NCBI RefSeq assembly: GCF_002017865.1
Contig: NZ_MTJN01000002.1
Coordinates: 3,844,001 to 3,908,000 of the forward strand
From: Rhodoferax fermentans
Lineage (GTDB): Bacteria > Pseudomonadota > Gammaproteobacteria > Burkholderiales > Burkholderiaceae_C
Length of the DNA: 64,000 bases
Direction of reading: 5' to 3'
Part shown: in pieces, positions 1 through 12,605 of the stretch
Position numbering within the stretch: the first letter of the stretch is position 1
Layout: each line of letters starts with the position of its first letter
Program-made: the position numbers and the translations under genes
Notes under the pieces: generated by a model
The model's input: the letters and a program-made list of their open reading frames with translations, nothing else
The model's database searches: none
Told to the model about the DNA's origin: nothing

Positions 1-1961
1 ACGATGTGGCCGTCCTGCAGCGAAAACTGCGGCTGGTAATGCAGAGACAATTCGCCACGCGCCAGGGCGAAATGCATGGCGTTGTTGAGCTGCAGGTGGC
101 GTGCCGAGTGGGTCTGCATCTCCTGGGTGAAAAAAGCAAAGTTGTTGTGACTGGCCTGCTTGACGCGGTACATCGCGGTGTCGGCGTTTTTGGACAAGGT
201 CTCGAAGTCCAGCCCGTCATACGGGTACAGGGCGATACCAATCGACAGGGTGCTGACCAGTTCGTAGGTGTCCATCTTGAACGGCTCGTGCATCACAGCC
301 AGCAGCTTCATCGCAATCTGGCTGGCATCTTCCTCGTTGACCGCAGGCAACAACAGGATGAACTCATCTCCGCCCATGCGCGACAAGGTGTCCCCGGCAC
401 GCAGTGCGCTGCTCAGGCGCTGGGCCACCTGCACCAGCAGGCGGTCGCCCATGCTGTGACCCAGGGTGTCGTTGACATTTTTGAAGTGGTCCAGGTCCAG
501 AAACATCAGCGCCAGGCCCTCACCACTGCGCTGCGCCAACTGGTGGGCAAAGTCGAATCGTGCCTGCAGCTGGCTGCGGTTGGGCAAGCCGGTGAGCTGG
601 TCAAAATGCGCCAGTTGGGTGATGCGTTCGTCCGCACGTTTTTTGTCGGTGATGTCGCGGGTGATCGACAGCACACAGTCAACATCGTCCAAACGCACCA
701 GGGTGGCCGACATCAGCCCCGTCAACACGGTGCCGTCCTTGCGACAGAAGTCGGCTTCGAGGTTGTGACATTGGCCGTCGCGGTGCAGCGCATCCACCAT
801 ACGTTGGCGGTCTTCGGCATAACGCCAGATGTTGAGTTCCAGCGAGGTTTTGCCCGCCACATCAGCAGCCGTCCAGCCCGTGGTGCGCTCAAAACCCTGG
901 TTGACATCAATGTACAACCCATCTGAGCGGCGCGTGATGTTGACCGCATCGGGACTGGTGTGAAACGCCTTGCGATAACGCTCCTCACTCTCCCTCAGGC
1001 TGGCTTGTGCGCGCAAGCGATCCGCCTCATCGGCAAAACGGTCCAGCGCAAAGCTGATGTCCATCGCCATTTCCAGCAACAGCGAGCGGGCCGCCTCATC
1101 AAACGCGTTGACCTCACCGGCATACACCGTCAGCAGGCCCGCCAACTGGCCACGACGATGCAGCGGCAAGGACGCGGCAGCGCCCCAACCATAAGTTCTG
1201 GCCCGGTTGTGACAGACCTGGGCGGTCGGGTCATTGGCAAAATCCTGAAACCAGTAGGGTTCACCAGCACGCAAGGCCCGGTCAGAGGGCCCCAGACCCT
1301 GGCTGGCGTCGGTGCTGGTGTCAATGACCAAGCCACTCAGGGAGTCGGATCCTTCACCCACCCAGGTCACCGGCTTGATCACCCCGGTGGCGGCGTCCAG
1401 CACACCGATCCAGGCCAGCTTCATGCCACCAAACTTCACCGCATCGGCGCAGATGACCGGGAACAGCTCGGCCTCACTTTTGCATCGCACAATGGCCTGG
1501 TTGCACTGGCTCAAGGCGGCGTAGAGCTGGGTCAGCCGCTGCAACTTGCGTTCTGCCAGAACATGCTGGGTGACGTCACGCGACAGCACGATAAAGCTCT
1601 CGGCCTGTCCCGGCCCATTGTCTTTGCGCGCAATCGAGAGTTCAAACCAAGCCAAGCCGCTGGGCAATTGCAACTCAATCCGGCAACCCTGCGAGAAACC
1701 CTTGGTATTGGCCTCCTGCAGCGCGGCCAGGCAGTGGTCAGCGGTGGCATGGGGCATGAGTTCATGCAGCGTCTTGCCAATAAAAACATCTGCCGGCACG
1801 GCCAGCAAGTCGGTGCGCGGCGAGTGGTAGTCCAGATACCGCCCCGCCAGATCCACCTCAAACAACAAGTCGGGCAAGGCGTCCAGAATCGCCCGCAGAC
1901 GACGCTCAGCACCCGCCTCGGGCATCGAGGCATGGGCAGAAAGCGCAGGGTTGTCTGACAT
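1..1961 (-). CDS. PAS-GAF-PAS-GGDEF-EAL cyclic-di-GMP signalling protein (3' end outside window)
   Basis: Reading the minus strand from ATG at 1961 gives an open frame of 653 codons that runs off the left edge. It starts MSDNPALSAHASMPEAG. An N-terminal PAS-like region (about 15-125) is followed by a GAF-like domain (about 150-300), a second PAS domain, a GGDEF domain with intact motif RMGGDEFILL near residue 529, and the beginning of an EAL domain (LSLHYQPQFSLQDG near 635). The intact GGDEF suggests diguanylate cyclase competence. The EAL catalytic residues lie outside the window, so phosphodiesterase activity cannot be judged. No N-terminal membrane segment is seen, so it is probably a cytosolic sensor. 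It is transcribed divergently from trmB. Confidence 0.88.
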   Translation of the reverse strand, partial: MSDNPALSAHASMPEAGAERRLRAILDALPDLLFEVDLAGRYLDYHSPRTDLLAVPADVFIGKTLHELMPHATADHCLAALQEANTKGFSQGCRIELQLPSGLAWFELSIARKDNGPGQAESFIVLSRDVTQHVLAERKLQRLTQLYAALSQCNQAIVRCKSEAELFPVICADAVKFGGMKLAWIGVLDAATGVIKPVTWVGEGSDSLSGLVIDTSTDASQGLGPSDRALRAGEPYWFQDFANDPTAQVCHNRARTYGWGAAASLPLHRRGQLAGLLTVYAGEVNAFDEAARSLLLEMAMDISFALDRFADEADRLRAQASLRESEERYRKAFHTSPDAVNITRRSDGLYIDVNQGFERTTGWTAADVAGKTSLELNIWRYAEDRQRMVDALHRDGQCHNLEADFCRKDGTVLTGLMSATLVRLDDVDCVLSITRDITDKKRADERITQLAHFDQLTGLPNRSQLQARFDFAHQLAQRSGEGLALMFLDLDHFKNVNDTLGHSMGDRLLVQVAQRLSSALRAGDTLSRMGGDEFILLLPAVNEEDASQIAMKLLAVMHEPFKMDTYELVSTLSIGIALYPYDGLDFETLSKNADTAMYRVKQASHNNFAFFTQEMQTHSARHLQLNNAMHFALARGELSLHYQPQFSLQDGHI

Positions 1962-2059
1962 AGGTGGGGGTCCGATGAGAGGTGTCTTGGCGAGCGGGGC
2001 CATTTTGATCGCATTTTCACGACAAATCTACAATCCGCCGAACTTTGAGCACCCACACC

Positions 2060-2815
2060 ATGACCCAAGACACCCCATCAGTCCCGGCCAGCCCTGAGCG
2101 GCGCGCCATCCGCAGTTTTGTCAAACGCACCGGGCGCACCACCGCAGGTCAGACCAAAGCCTTGGACGAATTGGGGCCCCGCTTCTTGCTGCCGTACCAG
2201 CCAGATACTCTTGATTTTGCAGCAGCATTCCCTGATACAACAAGGGCTACAGGCCAAAATGGCATCAAACCGGCACCTCTCGTGCTGGAGATTGGTTTTG
2301 GCATGGGAGAGGCCACCGCCCACATCGCCGCGCTGCTGCCCGACACCCACTTCCTGTGCTGCGAGGTGCACGACCCCGGCGTGGGTGCGCTGCTCAAACG
2401 CATTGGTGAACAAGACCTGCGCAACATCCGCATCTGCGCCCACGACGCGGTGGAGGTGATTGACCACATGCTGCCCGAACAGTGCCTGGACGGGGTGCAC
2501 ATCTTTTTCCCCGACCCCTGGCACAAGGCGCGCCATAACAAACGCCGCCTGATCCAGGGCCCGCTGGTGGCCAAGCTGGCAGCACGCCTCAAGGTCGGTG
2601 GCTACATCCACTGCGCCACCGACTGGCAGGAATATGCTGAGCAGATGCTGGAGGTGCTGGGTGCTGAGCCACTGCTCAAAAACACCGCGTCACAGGCCCA
2701 CCCCGAATTACAAGGCTACGCGCCCAAACCCCACTACCGGCCACTGACCAAGTTCGAAAACCGCGGCCTCAAACTGGGCCATGGTGTCTGGGATCTGGTG
2801 TTTGAGCGGGTTTAA
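2060..2815 (+). CDS. trmB: tRNA (guanine-N7-)-methyltransferase TrmB
   Basis: TrmB makes m7G46 in the variable loop of tRNA using S-adenosylmethionine. The SAM-binding motif [15 protein letters not shown] and the family signature [16 protein letters not shown] are present, as is the C-terminal [12 protein letters not shown] block. ATG at 2060 is preferred over an in-frame TTG at 2045; neither has a strong ribosome-binding site. About 18 residues (51-68, including [10 protein letters not shown]) just before the SAM motif are encoded by a palindromic repeat remnant and look like an insertion relative to usual TrmB proteins. The 3' end overlaps the next gene by 35 bases. Confidence 0.95.
   Translation: MTQDTPSVPASPERRAIRSFVKRTGRTTAGQTKALDELGPRFLLPYQPDTLDFAAAFPDTTRATGQNGIKPAPLVLEIGFGMGEATAHIAALLPDTHFLCCEVHDPGVGALLKRIGEQDLRNIRICAHDAVEVIDHMLPEQCLDGVHIFFPDPWHKARHNKRRLIQGPLVAKLAARLKVGGYIHCATDWQEYAEQMLEVLGAEPLLKNTASQAHPELQGYAPKPHYRPLTKFENRGLKLGHGVWDLVFERV
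2211..2262 (+). repeat. Decayed palindromic repeat inside trmB
   Basis: The right half is clear: ACAACAAGGGCTACAGGCC followed by AAAATGG. The left half (TTTTGCAGCAGCATTCCCTG) keeps only CCCT of the stem. It is read in frame in trmB just before the SAM motif. Confidence 0.75.
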
Positions 2816-3707
2816 GCCACCAACAAGTAACGGCGTGGGCCCCAGCTGTGTCGGCCTGCCAGCGGGTCCCTGGCCAAGCCTGATCGACTTTCTGGTCGAG
2901 CGTTTTCCCAATGTGGCGCGCCACACCTGGCTGGCGCGCCTGGCGCGGGGTGATGTGATCAACGAGCACGGCAGCACGATCACCCCGGAGCAGGCCTGCC
3001 AACCACCCTACCCGGCCCACACCCGGCTCTATTACTACCGCGAAGTGCCCAACGAATCCCCCATCCCGTTTGAGGAGGTGGTGCTGTACCAGGACGACCA
3101 TCTGCTGGTGGTGGACAAACCCCATTTTTTGCCGGTGGTGCCCTCTGGCGGCTACCTGAGCGAGACGGTGCTGGTGCGGCTCAAGAACAAGCTCGGGCTG
3201 AACGACCTGGTGCCGATCCACCGCATTGACCGCGACACCGCCGGGCTGGTGTTGTTCTCCAAACAGCCCAGCAGCCGCGCCGCCTACAGCGCCCTGTTCA
3301 GCCAACACCAGGTGCACAAAACCTACCACGCGATTGCCCCCTGGCGAGCAGATGTGCCCATGCCACAAACACGCCACAGTCGCATCAAAGAGGCGGGGCA
3401 CTTCATGCTGCAGCACGAGGTACCCGGTGTACCCAATGCGCTGACCCATATCGAGGTGCTGCAGGTGCAAGGGGATCTGGCACGGTATGCCTTGCGCCCC
3501 GTCACCGGCCAGCGCCACCAGCTGCGCGTCCACATGCTGGCGCTCGGCCTGCCCATCCTCCACGATGGTCTGTACCCCGAACTGACCCCCGAAGGCCAGG
3601 TCGACCACAAGCACCCGCTGCAACTGCTGGCCAAAGAACTGGTGTTCACCGACCCGATCAGCCAGACCCGGCACCACTTGGTGAGCCAGCGCCAGCTGAT
3701 GTTCTGA
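2781..3707 (+). CDS. RluA-family pseudouridine synthase
   Basis: The 308-residue protein carries the RluA catalytic motif [14 protein letters not shown], with the catalytic aspartate at D150, and the later block [14 protein letters not shown]. It therefore isomerises uridine to pseudouridine in rRNA or tRNA; the target base cannot be read from sequence. No clear S4 RNA-binding domain is seen, although the N-terminal region DFLVERFP...RLARGDV resembles a degenerate one. The ATG start lies inside the 3' end of trmB (35-base overlap, different frame), suggesting coupled translation. A GTG at 2835, just after the trmB stop, is the alternative start, but conserved-looking sequence precedes it. Confidence 0.9.
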   Translation: MVSGIWCLSGFKPPTSNGVGPSCVGLPAGPWPSLIDFLVERFPNVARHTWLARLARGDVINEHGSTITPEQACQPPYPAHTRLYYYREVPNESPIPFEEVVLYQDDHLLVVDKPHFLPVVPSGGYLSETVLVRLKNKLGLNDLVPIHRIDRDTAGLVLFSKQPSSRAAYSALFSQHQVHKTYHAIAPWRADVPMPQTRHSRIKEAGHFMLQHEVPGVPNALTHIEVLQVQGDLARYALRPVTGQRHQLRVHMLALGLPILHDGLYPELTPEGQVDHKHPLQLLAKELVFTDPISQTRHHLVSQRQLMF

Positions 3708-3842
3708 ACCCCTGGACCGCGTCAAAACTGCTGCAGTCCCACTGTGGCGCCGCCACCGCACACCTCAGCAAACGTCTTGGCCCATCACGCTGGACACTGG
3801 TAGCATGCCATTCGGCGCAGCACACTTTGACAGGAACACAGC

Positions 3843-4295
3843 ATGAATATCAAGCAACTACTTCCCGCCGGGGCGCTGATACTCGGTCTGGCCACAACAG
3901 CCGCCTGGGCCGATGAGGTCGTCATCGGTTACATCAAAACGGTGCAGGGGCAGGCCACGGTGGTAGCAAACGGCCAAAGTACCCCAGCCGCGCCCGGCAC
4001 AGCGGTGAGGGCGTCGGATACCTTGAAAACCGGCCCGGCCTCCAGCCTGGGCCTCACACTGAGTGACAACACCTTGTTGTCGATGGGTCCGGACACCGAG
4101 TTGGTGGTGGACGAGTACCTGTTCAACCCGGCGCAAGACCAGTTGAAACTCGGCGCCAGCCTGGGCAAGGGCTCACTCAACTATGTCTCGGGTGTGATTG
4201 CCAAACTCAAACCCTCGGCCGTGTCGGTACGCACCCCTACCGGCACGATTGGTGTGCGCGGTACCCATTTTGTAGCGCTGGTGGTGCCGGAGTAA
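3843..4295 (+). CDS. FecR-domain periplasmic protein
   Basis: A 150-residue protein with a classical signal peptide ending near TTAAWA-DEV. The mature part is a FecR-type domain: a beta-rich segment (YIKTVQGQATVVANGQ) and the closing block RTPTGTIGVRGTHF. A good ribosome-binding site (AGGAA) precedes the ATG. The next gene, an OmpA lipoprotein, begins 3 bases after the stop, and a CHASE2 cyclase converges from the other side. FecR-domain, OmpA and CHASE2 cyclase genes being neighbours suggests an envelope-sensing unit, which is an inference. There is no FecI-type sigma factor nearby, so this is not a typical iron-citrate regulator. Confidence 0.88.
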   Translation: MNIKQLLPAGALILGLATTAAWADEVVIGYIKTVQGQATVVANGQSTPAAPGTAVRASDTLKTGPASSLGLTLSDNTLLSMGPDTELVVDEYLFNPAQDQLKLGASLGKGSLNYVSGVIAKLKPSAVSVRTPTGTIGVRGTHFVALVVPE

Positions 4296-4298
4296 GCC

Positions 4299-4913
4299 AT
4301 GTCAAACCAATACACATCCCCAAGCCGCACCCTCTTGTCCTGGTTGTTGGCAAGTGCCTTGCTGCTGGGCCTGACGGCCTGTAGCAAAAACTATGTGGTC
4401 TTGCTGCCCGATGACGATGGCACACTCGGCAAGGTCACGGTCACCAGCCCGCAGGAAAATGCGCTGCTCGACCAAAAAAACCAGGGTGCGTTTATTGGTG
4501 GTATCCGGCGCGACACCTTCACCTTGAGTGACGAGCAGCTGCAGGCACAGTTTGGTGCAGCGCTGGCCGCCAGCCCGAAGAAGCCGGCCCGTTATCTGCT
4601 TTACTTTGAAACCGGCCAGACCCAGTTGACCGAGGCCTCCCAAGCCGAGATGCCCAGGATCAAGGAGGACATCAGTCAACGCCCGGGCGTGGATGTGGCC
4701 GTGATTGGCCATACCGACACCCAGGGTGAGGCACAGGCCAACTATGCGCTGGGGCTGACACGCGCCCAGCTGGTCTCCCAACTGATTGGTGAAGCGGGTA
4801 TCAGCGCAGACCATGTGTCCATTGCATCCCACGGTGAGAAAAACCTGCTGGTAGCCACCCCGGACGACACCAACGAACCCCGCAACCGGCGTGTGGAAGT
4901 GATCGTGCGCTGA
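4299..4913 (+). CDS. OmpA/MotB-family outer-membrane lipoprotein
   Basis: A 204-residue lipoprotein: N-terminal hydrophobic segment with lipobox LTAC, cysteine near residue 28, then an N-terminal domain of unknown role. The C-terminal OmpA-like peptidoglycan-binding domain includes LYFETGQTQLT, VIGHTDTQGEAQAN and the final NRRVEVIVR. It probably tethers the outer membrane to peptidoglycan. It follows the FecR-domain gene after 3 bases and is surely co-transcribed with it. Its stop codon is 2 bases from the stop of the convergent cyclase gene, so little room remains for separate terminators. Confidence 0.92.
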   Translation: MSNQYTSPSRTLLSWLLASALLLGLTACSKNYVVLLPDDDGTLGKVTVTSPQENALLDQKNQGAFIGGIRRDTFTLSDEQLQAQFGAALAASPKKPARYLLYFETGQTQLTEASQAEMPRIKEDISQRPGVDVAVIGHTDTQGEAQANYALGLTRAQLVSQLIGEAGISADHVSIASHGEKNLLVATPDDTNEPRNRRVEVIVR

Positions 4914-4915
4914 GG

Positions 4916-7060
4916 CTACTTGCTGCTCAGCACCAGCAGATCACCCACTTGCCCGGCGCGCAACCGGCCCAGATGTAAAGCCACCAGCGGGTCGGTCGGA
5001 CGACGGGTGGCCAGTTCAGAAAAAACCTGCAGCGCCTGCGGTGATTGCTGGCGCATCAACTCAAACGCCTGCGCATAAGCGACATCACCCGCTTGCTCGG
5101 GGGCCAGCGGCTCAAACACCTCAATCGGCTGGGTTTTGCCCTGTAACAGCACCTGGCCAATGGGCCGCGCTGGCCACTCCGGGCAACAGCGCAGAATGGC
5201 TTTGGAGACACACACCAGGGTGCCAAACTGTTTGTTGGCACTCTCCAGCCGCGCCGCAGTATTGATCGGGTCACCCAGCGCGCGGTAGTCAAACAGGGTT
5301 TTGCCACCCACATTGCCCACAATCACCTCACCACTGTGCACCCCGATGCGGGTCAACCCAAAAGGCACATTCTGGGCCGCCAGACGCGCCACATAGGCAG
5401 TCGAAAAGCGGTGCATCTCCCAGGCACAGTTCAAGGCCCGACGCGGGTGGTCGGTCTGCAGCACCGGCGCAGAAAACATCAGCACCAGGGCGTCGCCCAC
5501 AATCCGGTCCAAGGTGGCTTCGTGTTGGAAGGCAATGGCGATCATGCCGTCCAGGTAGTCGTTGAGCAGGCGCACCGCCTGTTGTGGGTCCATCTGCTCA
5601 AGCCAACTGGTGAAACCGGTCAGGTCGGTGAAAACAAAACTGCAGTCCTGGCGCCGCCCCCCCAGTTCCAGCGCACCGGGCTGCTTGATCAGGTAAGTCA
5701 CCAAATTGGGCGAGACATAACGCGAGAAGGCCTGGCGTATCCAGCGCTGGCGCTGCTCACTTTGCACATGGTGCACAACGCTAGAAAAAACATAGCTAAA
5801 GACGACCGTCATACCTGGGGCTACAGCATCTATAAGCACACCCTGGTGGCTGAAGGCATAAGCCACAAGCGCCCCCAACGCCAGCAGCAGCGTCGCCAGC
5901 GCAGTCAGCGACAAAGCCGCGCCGTAACTCAGTGCGATGAAACCCACCAGCAGCCCACCCAGCAGCCCACCCAGCAGCGCCAGCAGCAGCGCCAGCGTTT
6001 GGGCCCAGGCAGGGTAGACCAGGCCGCCCCCGGTGAGTAATTGCTCCAACGCCTGCGCATGCACCTCAACCCCAGGCACCACCACCCCCAGCGGGCTGAA
6101 ACGCAAATCCAGCAAACCCTGGGCCGAACTGCCGACCAGCAGGATATGGCCTGCCAGCTCTGAAGCACTGACCTCACCGGCCCACACCCGCCAGGCCGGG
6201 ATGCTGCGCTGCGCCACGGGTTCTGAATAGTGCACCCAGACCTCGCCCTGCGGCGTGGTCGGCACCGTCTGGCGGCCAATACGCAGCTCGGCCAAGCCCA
6301 CACCAGCCTGCGCCACGGTTTGGGTGCTGAAGTTTTTGGCACCCTGCGCCACCCGCAAGGCTTCAGCGGTCAGGGACGGTACCAGGGTGTCACCCACCCG
6401 CAGCAACAAGGGCACCCGGCGCACCACACCGTCAGCGTCCGGCAAAAAAGCAATCGCCCCCAGGCCACTGGCCGCAGCCGCCAGCTCGGGCAGCGGATTG
6501 ATGGCACCAGAGAAAGCGGGCACATAAGGCTGGGCCGGTTCTCCGGTGGCCACGTAACGGGCCTTGAGCCCAGGCAAAACACCAGGCTGCTCACGCCGCT
6601 CCACCGCAAAACCCAGCACCACCGGGCCTGACGCCACCGCACGGGCAAACACCGCATCGTGGTCCGGCAAAGCCTGCAGCTGCTGGCGCAGCGCCGGTGT
6701 GGCTGGCCAGAGCTTGAGCATGGCTTTGGGGGAGGTGCGATCCGGCTCGGCAAACAACACATCAAACACGATGGACGCCGGTTGCGCTGCCTGCAAACGG
6801 GTGGTGAGTTCAGCGATGCGGGTGCGTGGCCAGGGCCATTGGCCCAGACGCTTGAGGCTCTCGTCGTCGATGTCGATGATGCGCACCGGCGCCGGGCTAT
6901 AGGGGCGCGGCTGCCAGCGCTGGAGCTGGTCAAACAGGCCGTTGCGCGCCATCTGCAGCGGCAGCGGGTCCAGCAGCATGACCAACACCCACACCGCCAC
7001 CACACCCACTGGCACCAGCCAGCGCATAGACCAGCGGTGGGTGTGGGTCCAGCCAGACAT
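4916..7060 (-). CDS. CHASE2 sensor / class III nucleotide cyclase
   Basis: About 714 residues. An N-terminal transmembrane helix (VGVVAVWVLVMLL) leads into a periplasmic CHASE2 domain (about 50-340), three further membrane helices (about 350-430) and a C-terminal class III cyclase domain. Metal-binding aspartates are visible in FTDLTGFTS and RIVGDALVLMF, and the transition-state residues in PINTAARLE. At the position usually occupied by the adenine-contacting lysine of adenylate cyclases (K-x2-GD) there is an arginine (DRIVGD), so the nucleotide used is not certain. ATG at 7060 is preferred to TTG at 7075. It lies 20 bases after the HD-GYP gene on the same strand. A degenerate repeat copy may overlap a membrane helix. 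Confidence 0.9.
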   Translation of the reverse strand: MSGWTHTHRWSMRWLVPVGVVAVWVLVMLLDPLPLQMARNGLFDQLQRWQPRPYSPAPVRIIDIDDESLKRLGQWPWPRTRIAELTTRLQAAQPASIVFDVLFAEPDRTSPKAMLKLWPATPALRQQLQALPDHDAVFARAVASGPVVLGFAVERREQPGVLPGLKARYVATGEPAQPYVPAFSGAINPLPELAAAASGLGAIAFLPDADGVVRRVPLLLRVGDTLVPSLTAEALRVAQGAKNFSTQTVAQAGVGLAELRIGRQTVPTTPQGEVWVHYSEPVAQRSIPAWRVWAGEVSASELAGHILLVGSSAQGLLDLRFSPLGVVVPGVEVHAQALEQLLTGGGLVYPAWAQTLALLLALLGGLLGGLLVGFIALSYGAALSLTALATLLLALGALVAYAFSHQGVLIDAVAPGMTVVFSYVFSSVVHHVQSEQRQRWIRQAFSRYVSPNLVTYLIKQPGALELGGRRQDCSFVFTDLTGFTSWLEQMDPQQAVRLLNDYLDGMIAIAFQHEATLDRIVGDALVLMFSAPVLQTDHPRRALNCAWEMHRFSTAYVARLAAQNVPFGLTRIGVHSGEVIVGNVGGKTLFDYRALGDPINTAARLESANKQFGTLVCVSKAILRCCPEWPARPIGQVLLQGKTQPIEVFEPLAPEQAGDVAYAQAFELMRQQSPQALQVFSELATRRPTDPLVALHLGRLRAGQVGDLLVLSSK
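5785..5830 (+). repeat. Possible strongly decayed palindromic repeat in the CHASE2 cyclase gene
   Basis: AAAAAACATAGCTAAAG and GGGGCTACAGC match the outer blocks of the element at the right spacing, but the stem is lost. The region encodes a membrane helix, so chance resemblance is possible. Confidence 0.35.
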
Positions 7061-7080
7061 GGTCCGAGGTGGCAATGGAT

Positions 7081-9249
7081 TCAGTGCATCACCACCGGGC
7101 CCAGGTAGGCCGCGATGTCCACCTCGTCGATCTGCTCGGGCTTGAGGAACTTGTTCGCATACGTGACATACAGCCTGGAGCTCAGGAACAGGTCAAACAG
7201 ATCGGCATCAATCTGACCCGCCTGCTTGAGTTCAAACAAGACCTTGATCGCCTCGGACACGGTGTTGGGATGTTTGTAGGGCCGGTCAGGCGCAGTCAGG
7301 GCCTCAAAAATATCGGCGATGGCCATGATGCGTGATGGAATCGATAACTCGGCACTGCCGAGTCGGCGTGGGTAACCGGTGCCGGTCAGGGTTTCGTGGT
7401 GGGTGCTGGCGTACTCGGGAACCCGCCGCAGCGACTTCGGGAAACGCATGTTCTCCAACATCATCACAGTGCTGATCATGTGTTCATTGATCTTGAAGCG
7501 TTCTTCCAGTGTGAGTGTGCCACGCACCACACTGAGGTTGTAGAGTTCCCCGTGGTTGTAGAGCTTCTCGGGCACCTCCATCTTGAAGCCATAACGCGGG
7601 TCAATCTGGTGCGCGCTGTCGCGCTCAAAAATGTGGCGTGGTTTGTCGGCCAGCAAAGGCTCAGACACCGGCAGGGGCTCCACCGATTCGTTGGCACGGC
7701 GCTCGGCCTCGGCCACCGACAGACCAAGCCGGTCGTCAAAATGGCGCAGCCAGGTGCCAGCCGCCAGCTGCGTCAGGCGCGCCAGGTCCTGCGCGGACAG
7801 CGGCCGGGTGCCGGTGTTGCAAGCCGCCAAAAAAGCAAAATCATCCTGCAGCTGGGCCGCCCGTGCTGCGTACTGCGCGTTGGCCTGCTCGGCCGACTGC
7901 CCCGCCTGCAATGCCAGCAGGCGGCTGATCTCGGCATCACGCAGCAGCACCTCAAAGCGGGTGCGGATTTCGTGGATGCGGTTGTTGATGGTCTCCAGCT
8001 TGGTGGCCTTGTCGATCACGTATTCGGGGGTGGTGACCTTGCCGCAGTCGTGTAACCAGGCACCCATCTTGAATTCGCGCCACTGATCAGCGGTCTCGAA
8101 GCGGAAGTCGGCAAACAGGGTCTGGTCGTCATGGGCGGCCTGGGCCAGCATCAGCGCCAGCTCGGGCACCCGGTTGCAATGGCGCCCGGTGTAGGGGCTT
8201 TTGGCATCAATCGCGGTGGCAATCATCTGGAACAGGTTGTCCATCAGCTGTTCCTGCGCCTCCATCAGCTGCAGGTTGTCCAGCGCCACCACCGCCTGTG
8301 CCGCCAGGGCTTGCACCAAATGCAGCATGCCCGGGTCAAACGGGATGGCCTGGCCGGTGGTCGTATCCAGGGCGTTCATGAACTGCAGCACACCAAGCAC
8401 CTCACCGGTGATGGAGGCCAACGGCACCGTCAGCAGCGAGATGGTCTTGTAGCCGGTTTGTTCATCAAAACGGCGCGTGCCACTCAGGTCAAAACGGGTC
8501 TCCAAGGCCACATCGTCGATCAGCACCGGGGTGTTGTGTAAGGCCACATAGGTCGAGACAAAACGCTCGTCGGGCTGGCCGGTGTCGCTCTGGTACAAGG
8601 GGATTTCTGCCACTGGCAGCTGGTCGTCACGGGTGCGGTGGGCAAAACGCAGGGTTTTGTCGTCGGTCACCAGGTACAGGGTGGCGCCGTCACACTGCAG
8701 CAGCTTCTGGCCTTCCAGCAGAATCTGGTCCAGCAGCCGGGTGCGGTCGTGTTCCGAGGCCATCATGATGCCGGTGCGGATCAGCATATCGAGTTTGGCG
8801 GTACGGGTCTTGACCTGGCGTTCCAGCGCTTGCTCGGTGTCCTGCTGGCCCTTGTAGATGTTGCGGATGGTGAGCAGGTTGCGCACCCGCAGCGAGGTCT
8901 CGACCGAATCCACAGGTTTGCTCAAGTAGTCGTTGGCCCCGTGAAACAAAGCCAGGTTGCGTGCCTCTTTATCGGCGCTGGCGGTGATCACCAGAATCGG
9001 CAGGTTGGCTTCTGAGAACTGCTCTCGGATCAGTCGGGTGAGCTCCACGCCGTCGATAAAGGGCATGTCCATGTCCAGCACCAGCAGGTCAAAACGCTCA
9101 CGCTGCAGCAGTGGCAACACCTCGCGCGCGTCGTTGATGCCGGTCACGTTGGTGTAGCCGTCGGCCTCCAACATGCTCAGCAAAAACGCGGTGTCCAGAT
9201 CAGCGTTGTCACAGGCAAGAATACGGTGGGTCTTTTGACTGACTGGCAT
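7081..9249 (-). CDS. REC-GAF-HD-GYP response regulator (c-di-GMP phosphodiesterase-like)
   Basis: 722 residues from ATG at 9249; an upstream extension to 9339 looks non-coding. The N-terminal receiver domain has the phospho-acceptor D59 in LLVLDMDMP and the lysine in YLSKPVD. A GAF domain follows (LLQCDGATLYLVTDD), then an HD-GYP-type domain with HDCGK near residue 399 and HHETLTGTGYP near 613. About 210 residues separate these two motifs, far more than in ordinary HD-GYP domains, so an insertion of roughly 150 residues sits inside the catalytic domain. It probably hydrolyses cyclic-di-GMP or a related dinucleotide under control of an unidentified kinase. It precedes the CHASE2 cyclase in the same operon. 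Confidence 0.9.
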   Translation of the reverse strand: MPVSQKTHRILACDNADLDTAFLLSMLEADGYTNVTGINDAREVLPLLQRERFDLLVLDMDMPFIDGVELTRLIREQFSEANLPILVITASADKEARNLALFHGANDYLSKPVDSVETSLRVRNLLTIRNIYKGQQDTEQALERQVKTRTAKLDMLIRTGIMMASEHDRTRLLDQILLEGQKLLQCDGATLYLVTDDKTLRFAHRTRDDQLPVAEIPLYQSDTGQPDERFVSTYVALHNTPVLIDDVALETRFDLSGTRRFDEQTGYKTISLLTVPLASITGEVLGVLQFMNALDTTTGQAIPFDPGMLHLVQALAAQAVVALDNLQLMEAQEQLMDNLFQMIATAIDAKSPYTGRHCNRVPELALMLAQAAHDDQTLFADFRFETADQWREFKMGAWLHDCGKVTTPEYVIDKATKLETINNRIHEIRTRFEVLLRDAEISRLLALQAGQSAEQANAQYAARAAQLQDDFAFLAACNTGTRPLSAQDLARLTQLAAGTWLRHFDDRLGLSVAEAERRANESVEPLPVSEPLLADKPRHIFERDSAHQIDPRYGFKMEVPEKLYNHGELYNLSVVRGTLTLEERFKINEHMISTVMMLENMRFPKSLRRVPEYASTHHETLTGTGYPRRLGSAELSIPSRIMAIADIFEALTAPDRPYKHPNTVSEAIKVLFELKQAGQIDADLFDLFLSSRLYVTYANKFLKPEQIDEVDIAAYLGPVVMH

Positions 9250-9429
9250 AGGGGTCTGACTCTGACACAGGGTGGTCAGGATAAAAGGGAAACAGGGCCC
9301 GACTGAAGCGCACCATGGTAACCCAGCGCCCTGCCACAACCAACACGTTGTTGGGCTGTTTTTCCGTTAGGGACGCTACTCTATGCGCCGGTGCTGGCCC
9401 CGCCCGTGCAGCCTCTAAACTGTCCCTGA

Positions 9430-12411
<2,982 letters not shown>

Positions 12412-12605
12412 GCACGGCGGCGTCGACCAAACCGACAGCTCGGCCTGAACAACCCAGCGCCCAAGGCCTGGTGTGACCGAGGCTTTTGAAGCCCAGCCGG
12501 TCATCCGGTCTTGCCAGGCAGGATAATGGCGCGCGTCAAACTGCGTCTTTACCGGCCTGGCCGGAAGCAGGCGCAGCGCCCCTCACCCCAAGCCACCCTG
12601 ACACC

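Noticed and set aside
6..1958. Long plus-strand frames at 6-926 and 960-1958
   Set aside because: They are the complement of the PAS/GAF/GGDEF gene, whose minus-strand translation carries recognisable motifs; the plus-strand products do not.
12412..12605. Possible small gene before the Dsb-like lipoprotein
   Set aside because: The open frame has no signal or domain before the lipoprotein signal peptide at 12606, and no ribosome-binding site supports an earlier start.
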